Numbered from the stretch's first letter, positions 16,415 to 25,599 are shown. The stretch is DNA of 32,426 bases from Pseudomonadota bacterium (GCA_018897105.1 JAHILF010000126.1:1-32426); one strand, 5' to 3'. The notes: generated from the sequence alone by a model not told the origin. A program made the numbers and translations.

Positions 16415-18061
16415 TCATTTTTTCTTCTGCAACACCTCGTTGATTGCCGCCCCCACCTGTTCGGCGGTAAAAGGCTTTGCCAGGATCATATTGACACCCA
16501 CCTCATAGGCCTCCCGATGGTCAGTGCTGTCACTCTGGGTCGTCACCATGATAATCGGCAACTCCTGGGGAGAGTAAAGCGCCCGCAGCTGACGGGTCAA
16601 CTCGATACCGGTAATGTCAGGCATGTTCAGATCAGTCAGCAGCACGTCCGGCTTATGGGCAATGGCCTTTTCAATGGCCGAGGCCGGAAACTCAAACAGC
16701 TGCGATTCCATGCCAAGCTGAAACAGGGTATTTTTGTAAATAGAGAGAATCATCCTGGAATCATCAACCGCAAAAACCAACACTTTCTTCTCTTCCCTGC
16801 CGATCTTTTCAGCCGCCAGTTTGTCTGCCAGATCAGCATAGCCTTTGTCCCTGAACAGTTCCGCATAGCGCTTTTTCATGTCAGGATGGGCCTTGCTGTT
16901 TAGAAATTTCACGGCCAGTTCCTGAAAGGCGGGAAGATCGATAATGCTGAAAACAATTTTATGGGATTCGGAATTGAGAAAGGCCTCGACCACATATTCG
17001 GCTTCCCGGCCGCCCTGCCCCACCAGATTCTGCACGCCGGCAATCAGGATATCGTCGCAGTTCCACTCAATGGCCTTGGCTGCGGCAATGCGCACCTGAT
17101 CAACCGGATCGGTGAGTCCTTCCGCCAGCACATAGGCCCCCTTGGCCAAGGGCATCATGCCCAGGGATTCATAAGCGGCAAAGCGAACATTGGCATCTGT
17201 CGGTTCCTCGTGCAACAACTTGCGCATCGCCCGCACTGCGCTGAGATCGCCGATGTAACCAAGCACGTTGAGAGAATGGACCAGCAGATCAGCATCCGGG
17301 CTTGCCAGATTGGCAACCAGCATGGGAATGGCCTTAGCGCCGATCTTGGCCAGCCTGCTCTTTACATGATTTCTGATATAGGCATACGGTGAGTTGAGTT
17401 CTTTATTGAGCTGTTCCAGGGCAAGGGCATCCTGCAGGTTGGCCAGTGCGTCAATGATGATGAGGTCAAGATCACTGTCCGTGCCCATTCGCTCAACCAG
17501 GCGCTGCACCGAGGTAGGCGTATCGATGTTGGACAGGGCATTGATGGCGGCGATAACCAGCTCCCGGTGACCGGAATAGAGAAAATCACTCAAGGTGTTG
17601 GTCGGCGCCGGATCGCCTATATTGCCCAAGGCAATGAGGCAGGACTTCATCAGAGCCAGGTCATCGGTTGTGGTGGCGAGTATCTCTTCCAGAACAGGGA
17701 TGGCCTCGTCATACTGAATTTCTCCGGCAAGTTCGACAAATACCTGTTTCTGCCGCACCTGTTCGCTGGTCAACAGAGTCAACAGCTGCCGTGGGCTCTT
17801 CATTACCCGACCCAGCAACAGATTACGGATAACCGCTTGCGGTATGGCAATCTCCTTTTCAGTAACAAGAAGCCTGGCCAGCAGGGTGATAACAAACTCC
17901 CCTTCCAGCCCTGCAAGATGAGCAAGAAACTGATTCTTGCCTTTGGCATCAAGTTGATCAAAATGATTTAAGAGAATGGTGCCCTTGATGATGTCGCCTG
18001 CGGCAACAACATGCCGCAGCTCGATCAGCACATCATCAAGTGGTATATTCTGTGTCATCAT
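16415..18061 (-). CDS. HEAT-repeat protein with C-terminal CheY-like receiver
   Basis: The protein has 548 residues, starting at the ATG at 18061 (AGGA ribosome site 9 bases upstream; a second ATG follows directly). Residues about 20-410 are helical pairs with HEAT/armadillo-type periodicity, e.g. ALMKSCLIALGNIGDPAP, VIAAINALSNIDTPTSVQ and LLVHSLNVLGYIGDLSAV. Residues 425-545 are a complete receiver: D433/D434 acidic pair, D477 phosphorylation site (LLTDLNMPD), T507/T508 and K529 (LAKP). It is likely a protein-binding scaffold whose contacts are set by phosphorylation, last in the Hpt-HDOD-kinase-CheB operon. The probable phosphodonors are the hybrid kinase and Hpt of this operon. Confidence 0.88.
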   Translation of the reverse strand: MMTQNIPLDDVLIELRHVVAAGDIIKGTILLNHFDQLDAKGKNQFLAHLAGLEGEFVITLLARLLVTEKEIAIPQAVIRNLLLGRVMKSPRQLLTLLTSEQVRQKQVFVELAGEIQYDEAIPVLEEILATTTDDLALMKSCLIALGNIGDPAPTNTLSDFLYSGHRELVIAAINALSNIDTPTSVQRLVERMGTDSDLDLIIIDALANLQDALALEQLNKELNSPYAYIRNHVKSRLAKIGAKAIPMLVANLASPDADLLVHSLNVLGYIGDLSAVRAMRKLLHEEPTDANVRFAAYESLGMMPLAKGAYVLAEGLTDPVDQVRIAAAKAIEWNCDDILIAGVQNLVGQGGREAEYVVEAFLNSESHKIVFSIIDLPAFQELAVKFLNSKAHPDMKKRYAELFRDKGYADLADKLAAEKIGREEKKVLVFAVDDSRMILSIYKNTLFQLGMESQLFEFPASAIEKAIAHKPDVLLTDLNMPDITGIELTRQLRALYSPQELPIIMVTTQSDSTDHREAYEVGVNMILAKPFTAEQVGAAINEVLQKKK

Positions 18062-18464
18062 TCGCTCTCTTCCTGATCCAGGCCGCCCTGATATTTTACC
18101 ACATTGTACAGTGGGCCGGTGGAACAGGCGGCACTCCAGATATTTACTGATTTGCCTCCTGCCCGGCACGGGAGATGGCATCCAGCACATCTGGAAAAAT
18201 CTTGAATTTCAGCAGTTCAAAGGGCCGCTGGTCCCGGAAGAATGATGTCTCATTGGTGCTGATGGCGTCAATGATGCGATTTGCCATTGCCGGGTTGCGC
18301 ACCACCTGATTGTAAAGATCGCCGAATGAGGTAAGATTCTTTTCCCTGAGCAGGGGCAGAAGCCGGGATTCAACCAGATATGCCTTGGAGGAATCGAGGA
18401 CGATACCGCACTTATCATGGACAAATCTGGCAAGCCGCTGCAACTCTTCCGGCATGACCTTCAT
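18058..18464 (-). pseudogene. cheR: Chemotaxis methyltransferase CheR, frameshifted and internally deleted
   Basis: The frame from 18464 to 18144 gives 106 residues that match CheR's N-terminal domain and the start of its catalytic domain (ISTNETSFFRDQRPFELLK). It stops early. In the next frame the sequence continues as AGGKSVNIWSAACSTG, the CheR SAM-binding motif, which should be followed by EPYS and the rest of the methyltransferase. Instead it reads PLYNVVKYQGGLDQEESE and ends in a TGA that overlaps the next gene's ATG by 4 bases, as at other junctions here. This looks like the original C-terminus, so one small frameshift plus a loss of roughly 150 codons fits best. The start overlaps the cheB stop by one base (TAATG). 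Confidence 0.78.
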
Positions 18465-19603
18465 TAGTTAACCCGATGGGTAATTTCTAAGGTGATCTGG
18501 GCCAACGGCACAACCACATCAGTGACTCCTGCCTTGATCGCCTCCATCGGCATCCCGAAAACGACACAGCTTGCCTGGTCTTGGGCAATCACCTGAGCTC
18601 CCTGTTGCTTCATCAACTGCAAACCTTTTACCCCATCCGATCCCATGCCGGTCATGATCACCCCGAGGGCTCTGTTGCCGTACACGGACGCTACGGACCG
18701 AAAGAGATAGTCTACTGACGGCCGGCAATGATTCTCCGGCGGATCATCGGTCAGCTGCAGAAACTCACCGGCAGCCTTCTTCACCACCTTCATCTGTTTG
18801 GCGCCCGGTGCCAGATAGACATTTCCCGGCTGCAACTGTTCCTCATCCCGGGCCTCAATGACGTTTAAAACACTTTTCTGGTTAAGAGAATCAGCCAGGG
18901 CCTTGGTGAAGACCGGCGGCATATGCTGGACAATGACCACCGGCACCCGGAAGTCGCGCGGCAGTTTCGGAAGGACTTCCGCAAGGGCGTTGGGGCCGCC
19001 GGTTGAAACGCCTATGACGACAATGGCGATCCTGCCGCCAGGCGCTGCAGAAACAATCCTGGGCCGTTGCGCGGCCGGAGAAATGCCTGACTTTTTTTTT
19101 GCTTCCATCGCGGCTGCCGCGGGTCGCGCCGACGTTGCCTGCCTTGGTGCAGACGGCGCCTGTGCTCTGCTGAGGGGCGAGCGCAGCAACTTCCGGGTGG
19201 ACACATTTTGAATAACCGGCCGCAGTTGCCGCAACAGGGACTCCCGGTTCTGCTCCAGTGACGTGCTGCCAGGTTTGGTAATAAAGTCAAAGGCCCCACC
19301 TTCCAGAGCCTTAATGGTAACGGCCGCACCCTCACTGGTATGGGCGCTGACCATGACCACCGCCACATCAAGCTTCAACCGTTGCAGTTCCCGCAGGGTG
19401 GCCAGTCCATCCATCTCAGGCATTTCCAAATCAAGGGTCAGCAAATCGGGCTTCAGCTGGTCAATCTTGTCCAGGGCAATCCTGCCGTTATTTGCCGTGC
19501 CGACCACCTCAACGTCAGGAATCTTGGCTAGGATGTCACTTAGTACCGTACGGTAGAGGGCCGTATCATCCACCACAAGAACCCGTATTTCCCGTGAAAT
19601 CAT
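18464..19603 (-). CDS. cheB: Chemotaxis response regulator methylesterase CheB
   Basis: The protein has 379 residues. CheB removes methyl groups from glutamates, and amides from glutamines, on chemoreceptors. The N-terminal receiver (about 5-112) has its phosphorylation Asp at 58 ([12 protein letters not shown]) and K111 (ITKP). An Ala/Arg/Pro-rich linker (about 145-190) follows. The catalytic domain shows S200 in [12 protein letters not shown]227 in [12 protein letters not shown] and D323 in [11 protein letters not shown], so the triad is complete. It overlaps the hybrid kinase stop by 4 bases. Its natural opponent CheR, the next gene, is broken. No chemoreceptor, CheA or CheW is in the window, so the substrate may be elsewhere or the cluster may not control chemotaxis. 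Confidence 0.96.
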   Translation of the reverse strand: MISREIRVLVVDDTALYRTVLSDILAKIPDVEVVGTANNGRIALDKIDQLKPDLLTLDLEMPEMDGLATLRELQRLKLDVAVVMVSAHTSEGAAVTIKALEGGAFDFITKPGSTSLEQNRESLLRQLRPVIQNVSTRKLLRSPLSRAQAPSAPRQATSARPAAAAMEAKKKSGISPAAQRPRIVSAAPGGRIAIVVIGVSTGGPNALAEVLPKLPRDFRVPVVIVQHMPPVFTKALADSLNQKSVLNVIEARDEEQLQPGNVYLAPGAKQMKVVKKAAGEFLQLTDDPPENHCRPSVDYLFRSVASVYGNRALGVIMTGMGSDGVKGLQLMKQQGAQVIAQDQASCVVFGMPMEAIKAGVTDVVVPLAQITLEITHRVN

Positions 19604-21402
19604 ATTTTCTGCGACCTTACCTTCTCTATGAGATCGACCAGTTTATCTCTGATAATGGGCTTGGATAGAAAACCGTCCATGCCTGCATCATAACATCGCC
19701 TTTCATCCTCTTTCCGGGCATGGGCAGTGAGTCCGACAACATAGAGCGGTTTTTCGCGGCCGGCAAAGGCAGCATACTCATCCTTGTCCGCCGAGGCCTC
19801 AATCTCCCGTATCCTGCGGGTGGCGGTGTGCCCATCCATATTGGGCATCTGCACATCCATCAGGACAAAATCATACTGATGCTCTTTGAGCATTTCCAGG
19901 GCCTGCAGGCCATCGCCGGCAATATCGGCCTGACAGTCAGCCTTTTTCAGCAATAAGGTTACAAGCCGCTGGTTGACGAGATTATCCTCGACCACCAGCA
20001 CCTTGAGATCACCCTTGACAGGGGCATCCTCTATCCGCTGTTGCGTAGGTTTTCCCTTTTCACCTGCTGCGTCAGATTTTGCAACAGGAGCACCGCTTCG
20101 CAACAGACTGTCTGCCGGGGCAATATCCTTTTGCAGTGAAATGACAAAACTGAAGGTGCTGCCCTTGTTTTCAGCGCTTTCAAGTTCAATCTCGCCGTGC
20201 ATCATGCTGACGAGCTGACTGGTGATGGCCAGCCCCAGGCCGGTGCCGCCGAACTTACGTGTTGTTGAGCCGTCCGCCTGGGTAAACTTCTCGAAAATCG
20301 CCTTCTGCCGATCAGGTGGAATGCCGATACCGGTGTCACTCACCGCAAAACGCAGCTTGACCTGCTGCTCATCTTCCTGAACCTTGTCCGCTTTAATGAC
20401 AATCTGACCCCTGCCGGTGAATTTCATGGCATTGCCCACCAGATTGACAAATATCTGCCGGAGCCTGTTCTCATCCCCGATGATACTTCCCGGAAGAGAA
20501 GGATCAACCTGATAAATCAGCTTGATTTCCTTGCGCAAGGCCTGGGAGCGAAACATAGCCTCCACGTTTTTCATCAGATCCATCAGCTGGAAAGGAGCGG
20601 GATCAAGCTCAAGTTTGCCTGCCTCGATCTTGGCAAGATCAAGAATATCATTAATGAGCACCAGCAAACTCAAAGAGGCCTTGCCAATGGTTTCGGTAAA
20701 TTCCCGTTGTTCAGGGGTCAAATCCGTTTCCTGCAGAAGTCCGCTGAAACCGATGATGGCATTCATGGGGGTGCGCAGTTCATGGCTCATATTGGCCAGA
20801 AACTCACTTTTCAAACGACTTGCCGCTTCAAGACTGGCATTGGCCTCCCGAAGCTGCTTCGTCTGTCTGGCAATCTCACTCTCCAGTTTTTTGGCGTAGT
20901 CCTTTTCTTTCTCCTGGATCAGCAAAAATTGCTGATGGTTGTCATCGAGCAGCTTGGTATGTTTACTGCTGACAACCTGCATACGCCGCGTCAGCTGCTC
21001 ATTTTCGATGAGCGCTTCCTGGTACTGACAGCGCAACATGGCCAGTTTCACCGAATTTTGATACAGGGTGGCAAGCGGGATGTTTCTGCTTAAATCCTCG
21101 TCCAGTCCCTCAGCCTGGAGAACCAGCAGTGTGTGGTAATCGGCCACCTGGAGGCCATGTATCCACCTGTTACCGAGAAGACGGAGGCTGCTGAAACTCT
21201 CCCCCTTGGCGGTACGTTCCTGCAACTGATCAAGTATATCGTCAGAATGTCTTGATTGAGACGGCGGAACAACAGCACCGTTATCTCCATAAAGGGTAAC
21301 GGCTACTTCGGGCAGGACCTCGGCAAGGGCGGAATGGAGTGCGCGTAAATCTTCATCGCCATCGGCAAATTCCGCGAATACGTCATCAATCAGGTTGTTC
21401 AT
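19600..21402 (-). CDS. Soluble hybrid histidine kinase with receiver domain
   Basis: The protein has 600 residues and no membrane segment, so it acts in the cytoplasm. Residues 1-115 are an unrecognised N-terminal sensor, and 115-200 form a long coiled coil. The kinase H-box is [16 protein letters not shown] with His207. ATP-binding motifs are NLVGNAMKF (N-box), DTGIGIP and GTGLGLAI. The C-terminal receiver (about 466-597) has E472/D473, D516 ([11 protein letters not shown]) and K581 (SKP). Overlaps of 4 bases with both neighbours (HDOD and CheB) show translational coupling. A phosphorelay through the separate Hpt protein, two genes upstream, to CheB or the HEAT-receiver protein is the natural reading, but the wiring is inference. 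Confidence 0.95.
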   Translation of the reverse strand: MNNLIDDVFAEFADGDEDLRALHSALAEVLPEVAVTLYGDNGAVVPPSQSRHSDDILDQLQERTAKGESFSSLRLLGNRWIHGLQVADYHTLLVLQAEGLDEDLSRNIPLATLYQNSVKLAMLRCQYQEALIENEQLTRRMQVVSSKHTKLLDDNHQQFLLIQEKEKDYAKKLESEIARQTKQLREANASLEAASRLKSEFLANMSHELRTPMNAIIGFSGLLQETDLTPEQREFTETIGKASLSLLVLINDILDLAKIEAGKLELDPAPFQLMDLMKNVEAMFRSQALRKEIKLIYQVDPSLPGSIIGDENRLRQIFVNLVGNAMKFTGRGQIVIKADKVQEDEQQVKLRFAVSDTGIGIPPDRQKAIFEKFTQADGSTTRKFGGTGLGLAITSQLVSMMHGEIELESAENKGSTFSFVISLQKDIAPADSLLRSGAPVAKSDAAGEKGKPTQQRIEDAPVKGDLKVLVVEDNLVNQRLVTLLLKKADCQADIAGDGLQALEMLKEHQYDFVLMDVQMPNMDGHTATRRIREIEASADKDEYAAFAGREKPLYVVGLTAHARKEDERRCYDAGMDGFLSKPIIRDKLVDLIEKVRSQKI

Positions 21403-22265
21403 TCTTTCTCTTGCTCGGAATCATACAGCTCTTTTGCCTTTGCCATCTCAGCAGGCAAAGCCTTGAGCAGTACCTTGTAATCCGTCATCTTGCTTTTGAG
21501 GTGTCCGGCAAGGTAATCAGGCAAGGGATCACAACGGCCGGCTACCACACCGTAATGCATCTTGCAGGCCATGAATTCGGCCAGTTGCAGAATGCTGATG
21601 ACACTGGGAATGGGGAATTTCTTATCATGATTGTGATGAAAACGGATAGCCTCGATCACCTGCTCCGGCAGATGCCATTCAGTGGCCAGCAGGCGCCCTA
21701 CCTTCGCATGATTGGTGCCGATGACTGAGTCTTCAAGCGCGGTTATCGACTCCTCCTGATCCTTGGCAAGATAATCGCTGCACACCTGCCGCAACTGTGC
21801 CCCGGTCAGCTGATCTTCAATGATCAGCCCGATATCATGGATAATGGAGGCCAGAAAAACATCTTCACCGTCCTCGCCGAAAATACGACGAGAAATCATC
21901 TGGGACAGAATGGCCACCGTCGACGAATGAATCCAGAGATTCTTCCGGGAAAAGATTTCACCCTTCTCCTCCTTATCCCGGAACACGTTGCGCAGTCCTT
22001 CCACGGCCACGAGATTGCGTAGGTGTTTCATGCCAATATACACCACCGCCTTGGCAATGGAATTCACCTGACTGCTGAGACCGAAATAGGGACTGTTGAC
22101 CAGCCGGAGAAGACGGGTTACCAGCACCGGATCAAGTCTGATAATCTCCTCAAATTCCTGCATGGTGGCTGATTCGGTTCCGACCATTTGCGTAACCCGG
22201 ATCGCCACATGGGGCAGTGTTTTCATATCATTGAACTTATCAATGAGATTCTGAGCTGACGGCAT
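21399..22265 (-). CDS. HDOD-domain signalling protein
   Basis: The protein has 288 residues, a single HDOD domain (about 10-220), a non-catalytic relative of HD phosphohydrolases. Signatures are [38 protein letters not shown] and ASIIHDIGL, which keeps the HD dyad. HDOD proteins act in signalling output, often next to two-component or chemosensory genes. The stop overlaps the hybrid kinase start by 4 bases (21399-21402). The 63-base gap to the Hpt gene upstream contains a 12-base palindrome. The C-terminal about 40 residues are charged and not conserved in my view. Confidence 0.92.
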   Translation of the reverse strand: MPSAQNLIDKFNDMKTLPHVAIRVTQMVGTESATMQEFEEIIRLDPVLVTRLLRLVNSPYFGLSSQVNSIAKAVVYIGMKHLRNLVAVEGLRNVFRDKEEKGEIFSRKNLWIHSSTVAILSQMISRRIFGEDGEDVFLASIIHDIGLIIEDQLTGAQLRQVCSDYLAKDQEESITALEDSVIGTNHAKVGRLLATEWHLPEQVIEAIRFHHNHDKKFPIPSVISILQLAEFMACKMHYGVVAGRCDPLPDYLAGHLKSKMTDYKVLLKALPAEMAKAKELYDSEQEKE

Positions 22266-22328
22266 AACTGTATCTTAAAGTGAATTTTTTGTAAGAAGCC
22301 TTCGCGCGAAGTGTACGGCGGATTGCTC

Positions 22329-22655
22329 TCAAGTGAGTGATTTGAATTGCAGCAGGAGTGATTCCAGGTCGGGAACCAGCTTTTTTGCCCCATCCAGATC
22401 ACCTGACCGGCCTGCTTCTTCCAGCTCAGCCGCCACGGCGCGGATACTTTCTATACCCAGACTGGCCGCCGCACCCTTGATGCTGTGCGAGGCATCACCC
22501 ATCATGGCAGGATTGCCTTGCGAGGCCCCCTCCTTTATTTTTGCCAGATCACTTGCCGACGAATCGTGGAATAAGTCTATCAATTCCTGAAGCAGTTCCT
22601 CATCATCACTGGCCTGCTCCAAGGCAAAAGCGCGATCCCATCGAAAATTTCCCAT
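22329..22655 (-). CDS. Hpt-domain phosphotransfer protein
   Basis: The protein has 108 residues, all one histidine phosphotransfer domain with H57 in ASHSIKGAAASLG. Such proteins pass phosphate between receivers. It begins the signalling operon, with an AAGGAG ribosome site 6 bases before the ATG. It could take phosphate from the hybrid kinase receiver and pass it to the HEAT-receiver protein or CheB. That assignment is inference from gene order. Confidence 0.93.
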   Translation of the reverse strand: MGNFRWDRAFALEQASDDEELLQELIDLFHDSSASDLAKIKEGASQGNPAMMGDASHSIKGAAASLGIESIRAVAAELEEAGRSGDLDGAKKLVPDLESLLLQFKSLT

Positions 22656-22674
22656 TATCTTCTCCTTTACTCCT

Positions 22675-22719
22675 ATAACTTTACCCTGGTGTAATGAAAT
22701 ATATTTATTGGTAAGTTAT
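22675..22719. promoter_or_regulatory. Imperfect inverted repeat upstream of the Hpt gene
   Basis: ATAACTTTACC (22675-22685) and GGTAAGTTAT (22710-22719) are inverted copies with one bulged base, in the AT-rich 97-base gap where the signalling operon promoter should lie. It is a possible operator or hairpin. No match to a known regulator site is claimed. Confidence 0.3.
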
Positions 22720-22752
22720 ATTAAATAAAAGAATCAGGGACCAGTTTTTTTA

Positions 22753-23415
22753 TTAACTTCCTTGAGTTAGTCGTGCTTTTTCTTGAATTTCGGTAAAACG
22801 GATGACACCTTCCCGGATGAGCGCAAGCCTTCCCTGCCGGAGTCCCACCAGGGTTGAACCCTTTCCCCCCGTGGTCCTGCCACCGTCAAGAACAAAATCA
22901 ATCTGACTGCCGAATGTCTGGCGGACCTCCTCGGCGGTGATTGCGGCAGGTCCCCCGGAAATATTGGCACTGGTCGCCGTTACGGGCTGATCGAGTTCAC
23001 GGACCAAACAATGCGCCAGGGGGTGGGAGGAAATCCTCGCCCCGACTGTTCCGGTTTTTCCGGTGACCAGGGAAGACAAGGAGAAATGCGCGGTAAAGAC
23101 CAGGGTAAGAGGACCCGGCCAGAAATCCAACAGCGGCAGGTATGCTGGGGGTATTTCCGGAGTAAGCGTGCTCAGGTGGCCTGTGTTGGCAATCAAAGTG
23201 AGGAGAGGTTTGGCTGATGGCCTTTTTTTCAGGGTGAAGAGGCGGGAAACCGCCACCTCATTAAACGGATCAACGGCAAGACCATAATAGGTCTCAGTGG
23301 GTATGGCAACCACCCCGCCCTGACGGATGATGACCAGTGCCTGACGTATTTCATTGGTCAAAAGAAAGGAACCGTCCGGCGCGTCAGCTCCTTTTCCCCC
23401 ATTTTTTGCAACCAT
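22753..23415 (-). CDS. tsaC: L-threonylcarbamoyladenylate synthase (TsaC/Sua5/YrdC)
   Basis: The protein has 220 residues, a single YrdC domain. It makes threonylcarbamoyl-AMP from threonine, bicarbonate and ATP for the t6A tRNA modification. Motifs are VVAIPTETYYGLAVDPFN, LKKRPSAKPLL, PGPLTLVF and SANISGGPA, in the expected order and spacing. The length is that of the short TsaC form rather than Sua5 with an extra C-terminal domain. It lies 23 bases after the purD-purE fusion and is probably in the same transcript. tsaE is in the same window at 15652-16122. Confidence 0.94.
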   Translation of the reverse strand: MVAKNGGKGADAPDGSFLLTNEIRQALVIIRQGGVVAIPTETYYGLAVDPFNEVAVSRLFTLKKRPSAKPLLTLIANTGHLSTLTPEIPPAYLPLLDFWPGPLTLVFTAHFSLSSLVTGKTGTVGARISSHPLAHCLVRELDQPVTATSANISGGPAAITAEEVRQTFGSQIDFVLDGGRTTGGKGSTLVGLRQGRLALIREGVIRFTEIQEKARLTQGS

Positions 23416-23438
23416 AAAGAATAACGTTTCCCGTGTGG

Positions 23439-25205
23439 TCAGAAAACAATATTTCTGGCCTTTTCTTCCACCTGGCGGGCCATTTCTGCCTTGAAATCAA
23501 GGAGTTTGCCGGCAAGTTTCTCATCCGCCAGTGCCAGAATCTGGCTGGCGAGTATGGCGGCATTTTTCGCCCCGGACTTGCCGATACCCATGGTAGCAAC
23601 CGGGATGCCGGGCGGCATCTGGACGGTAGAAAGCAGCGAGTCAAGCCCATTGAGTGATGAGGAATCTATCGGCACGCCGATCACCGGCAGGGTGGTATGC
23701 GCGGCTAGAACGCCAGCCAGGTGGGCGGCCATGCCGGCACCGGCAATAATCACCTTGATTCCTCTGCTCCGCGCCGTGGTGGCATACTCAGCCGCACGGG
23801 CCGGGGTGCGATGGGCCGAAGCCACGGTCATCTCGCAGCCGATGCCCATTTTTTTCAGAAAATCGCTGGTCGCCCTCATCACCGGCAGATCCGAATCACT
23901 GCCCATGACAATGCCCACTTCAATATTGTCCTGTGCACGGCGCAGGGCCTTCTGGCCGATATCCTTTCTGCAGAAGCATTGCTCCCAGGAAATAAGATGA
24001 ACCGCTTCATAGGCTCTGGCAATAGCGGCCTGCAGCGTGGCGCCTATGGCCGTAACGCCAAGCACCCGGCCGCCGGTATTGACAAAATTACCGTCCGCAT
24101 ATCCTGTTCCGGCATGAAAAACGACGACATCCTCCATTTTTGCCGCCTGCTCAAGTCCGGTAATGGCCTTCCCTTTTTCATAGGAACCCGGATAGCCGCC
24201 GGAAGCCATCACTACGCATACAGTGGGCCGTGGGTCAATATCCAAGGTTATGTCCGAAAGTCTCTGATCGATCACCGCCTCAAGCACATCCACCAGATCA
24301 TTTTTCAGGCGCATGAGCAGGGGCTGGGCCTCCGGGTCGCCGAAACGGCAGTTGAATTCCAGCACCTTTGCCCTGCCCCGGTCAATCATCAACCCGGCAT
24401 ACAGCATGCCCTTATAGGGGCGGCCTTCAGACTCCATTGCCCTGACCGTGGGCAGCATGACCTCCTCCATCACCTGCCGGTGCAGCTCTTCGCTCACCAC
24501 CGGTGCCGGGGAATAAGCTCCCATACCACCGGTATTGGGGCCTTTGTCCCCATCAAAAACAGCCTTATGGTCCTGGGAGGTGGGCAGAGGAAGAACGGTT
24601 TTGCCATCGGTAAAGGCAATAAAAGAGGCCTCCTCACCCCTAAGAAACTCCTCGATTACCACCTTATTTCCCGCTTCACCAAAGACCTTGTCCGCCATGA
24701 TCAGATCCACCGCCTCACGGGCCTCGGCAATAGTGCCGGCGACAATAACCCCTTTGCCGGCGGCAAGCCCGTCGGCCTTGACAACAACGGGCGCCTTGAT
24801 CCCATCAAGATAGGCCATGGCCTGACCCCGGTCGTCGAAAACCTTGAAAAATCCGGAAGGGATACCATATTTTCCCATGAGATTCTTGGTGAACACCTTG
24901 CTGCCTTCCAGGATTGCCGCCTTGTGGTCTGGCCCGAAAATACGCAGTCCCTTTTCCATGAAACGATCCACGATGCCAAGGGTGAGTGACGATTCAGGTC
25001 CCACCACGGTCAGATCAATTTTTTCCTTCAGGGCACAGGCAAGCAGGCCATCCACATCTGTGGCACCGATGTCCACACAGGTAGCCAAAGAGGCCATGCC
25101 CGCATTGCCCGGAGCACAGTAAATCTTATCCACTCTTTTGCTTTGCGCCAGTTTCCAGACAAGGGCATGCTCTCTCCCGCCAGATCCAACAACTAAAATA
25201 TTCAT
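23439..25205 (-). CDS. purDE: Fused phosphoribosylamine-glycine ligase / N5-CAIR mutase (PurD-PurE)
   Basis: The protein has 588 residues. Residues 1-423 are PurD (GAR synthetase), an ATP-grasp enzyme: VVGSGGREHALVWKLA, the GPNTGGMGAYSPAP loop, and LEFNCRFGDPEAQPLL. Residues 427-588 are PurE class I: GSDSDLPVM (435-443), SAHRTP (463-468), GMAAHLAGVLAAHT with H495, and STVQMPPG. The two parts join in one open frame with only a short linker (WEQCFCRKDIGQKALRR), with no stop or internal ribosome site needed. PurD and PurE act at non-consecutive steps, so this is not a simple channelling pair. A GGAG site lies 9 bases before the ATG. tsaC follows. PurK would be needed elsewhere for N5-CAIR supply. 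Confidence 0.95.
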   Translation of the reverse strand: MNILVVGSGGREHALVWKLAQSKRVDKIYCAPGNAGMASLATCVDIGATDVDGLLACALKEKIDLTVVGPESSLTLGIVDRFMEKGLRIFGPDHKAAILEGSKVFTKNLMGKYGIPSGFFKVFDDRGQAMAYLDGIKAPVVVKADGLAAGKGVIVAGTIAEAREAVDLIMADKVFGEAGNKVVIEEFLRGEEASFIAFTDGKTVLPLPTSQDHKAVFDGDKGPNTGGMGAYSPAPVVSEELHRQVMEEVMLPTVRAMESEGRPYKGMLYAGLMIDRGRAKVLEFNCRFGDPEAQPLLMRLKNDLVDVLEAVIDQRLSDITLDIDPRPTVCVVMASGGYPGSYEKGKAITGLEQAAKMEDVVVFHAGTGYADGNFVNTGGRVLGVTAIGATLQAAIARAYEAVHLISWEQCFCRKDIGQKALRRAQDNIEVGIVMGSDSDLPVMRATSDFLKKMGIGCEMTVASAHRTPARAAEYATTARSRGIKVIIAGAGMAAHLAGVLAAHTTLPVIGVPIDSSSLNGLDSLLSTVQMPPGIPVATMGIGKSGAKNAAILASQILALADEKLAGKLLDFKAEMARQVEEKARNIVF

Positions 25206-25358
25206 CTCATTTTTCTCCGTAACTATATTTGTCCCATAAGATAATGATCCTGACCGATTATTTTCCCCAGCGCCATACCCGGTCTCAGTTCACTCTGCAA
25301 GATTGTAAAAAAAATTCCAGAAACTTTTACCAATATGCAAAAATACGAAATTTTACCC

Positions 25359-25387
25359 TTGACAGAGTGCACATGTATCTCTATCAT
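25359..25387 (+). promoter_or_regulatory. Sigma-70 promoter for the TetR regulator
   Basis: TTGACA (25359-25364), a 17-base spacer and TATCAT (25382-25387) form a near-consensus promoter on the plus strand. The start site would be at about 25394, giving a leader of about 200 bases before the TetR start codon. Confidence 0.7.
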
Positions 25388-25397
25388 ATGACAAAAA

Positions 25398-25413
25398 ATG
25401 AATCATTATTCAT
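25398..25413. promoter_or_regulatory. FadR-like operator (perfect inverted repeat)
   Basis: ATGAAT-CATT-ATTCAT is a perfect 16-base inverted repeat beginning 10 bases after the -10 box, so it overlaps the predicted transcription start. Its half-sites TGAAT/ATTCA match those of the Bacillus FadR (YsiA) box (TGAATGA..TCATTCA) as I recall it, and the downstream gene resembles FadR. Autorepression is the natural inference. Confidence 0.6.
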
Positions 25414-25491
25414 AATAAATACATTATTTCAATTTCACGCAATAACATTTTTCCTGGGAAATTATAGTTTTCCTATTTACTGAATTAAAGG

Positions 25492-25519
25492 TCAGTTGTC
25501 ACACAATAAAAACAACTGA
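25492..25519. repeat. Stem-loop in the leader of the TetR gene
   Basis: TCAGTTGT (25492-25499) and ACAACTGA (25512-25519) are perfect 8-base inverted arms with a 12-base A-rich loop. It could be a second regulator site or an mRNA hairpin. It is not followed by a T run. Confidence 0.45.
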
Positions 25520-25599
25520 TTGATTTCACATATAAAATACAGAAGGATACCTTCTTGTAATTTTTTTTATACTCCAAAAAGCATGTTAGATTCTTACTG

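Larger units (their letters stand above)
25206..25599. other. AT-rich intergenic control region between purDE and the TetR gene
   Basis: This 394-base stretch holds no believable gene; a short open frame at 25229-25483 has low-complexity content and no ribosome site. It is clearly richer in A+T than its flanks. It contains the promoter, operator-like inverted repeat and stem-loop listed separately, and must also hold the divergent purDE promoter, which I could not place. Confidence 0.7.

Noticed and set aside
16062-18190. Longer start for the HEAT-receiver protein (at 18190)
   Set aside because: The extra 43 residues are the out-of-frame readthrough of the cheR remnant; the ribosome site supports 18061.
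22300-22311. CTTCGCGCGAAG palindrome between the Hpt and HDOD genes
   Set aside because: Perfect but short; no loop or T run in the transcript direction, so neither terminator nor operator can be supported.
23721-24989. 422-codon open frame on the plus strand
   Set aside because: It is antisense to the purD-purE fusion, whose motifs are intact; a shadow of codon bias.
25229-25483. 84-codon open frame in the AT-rich gap
   Set aside because: No ribosome site, low-complexity sequence, and it covers the promoter and operator.
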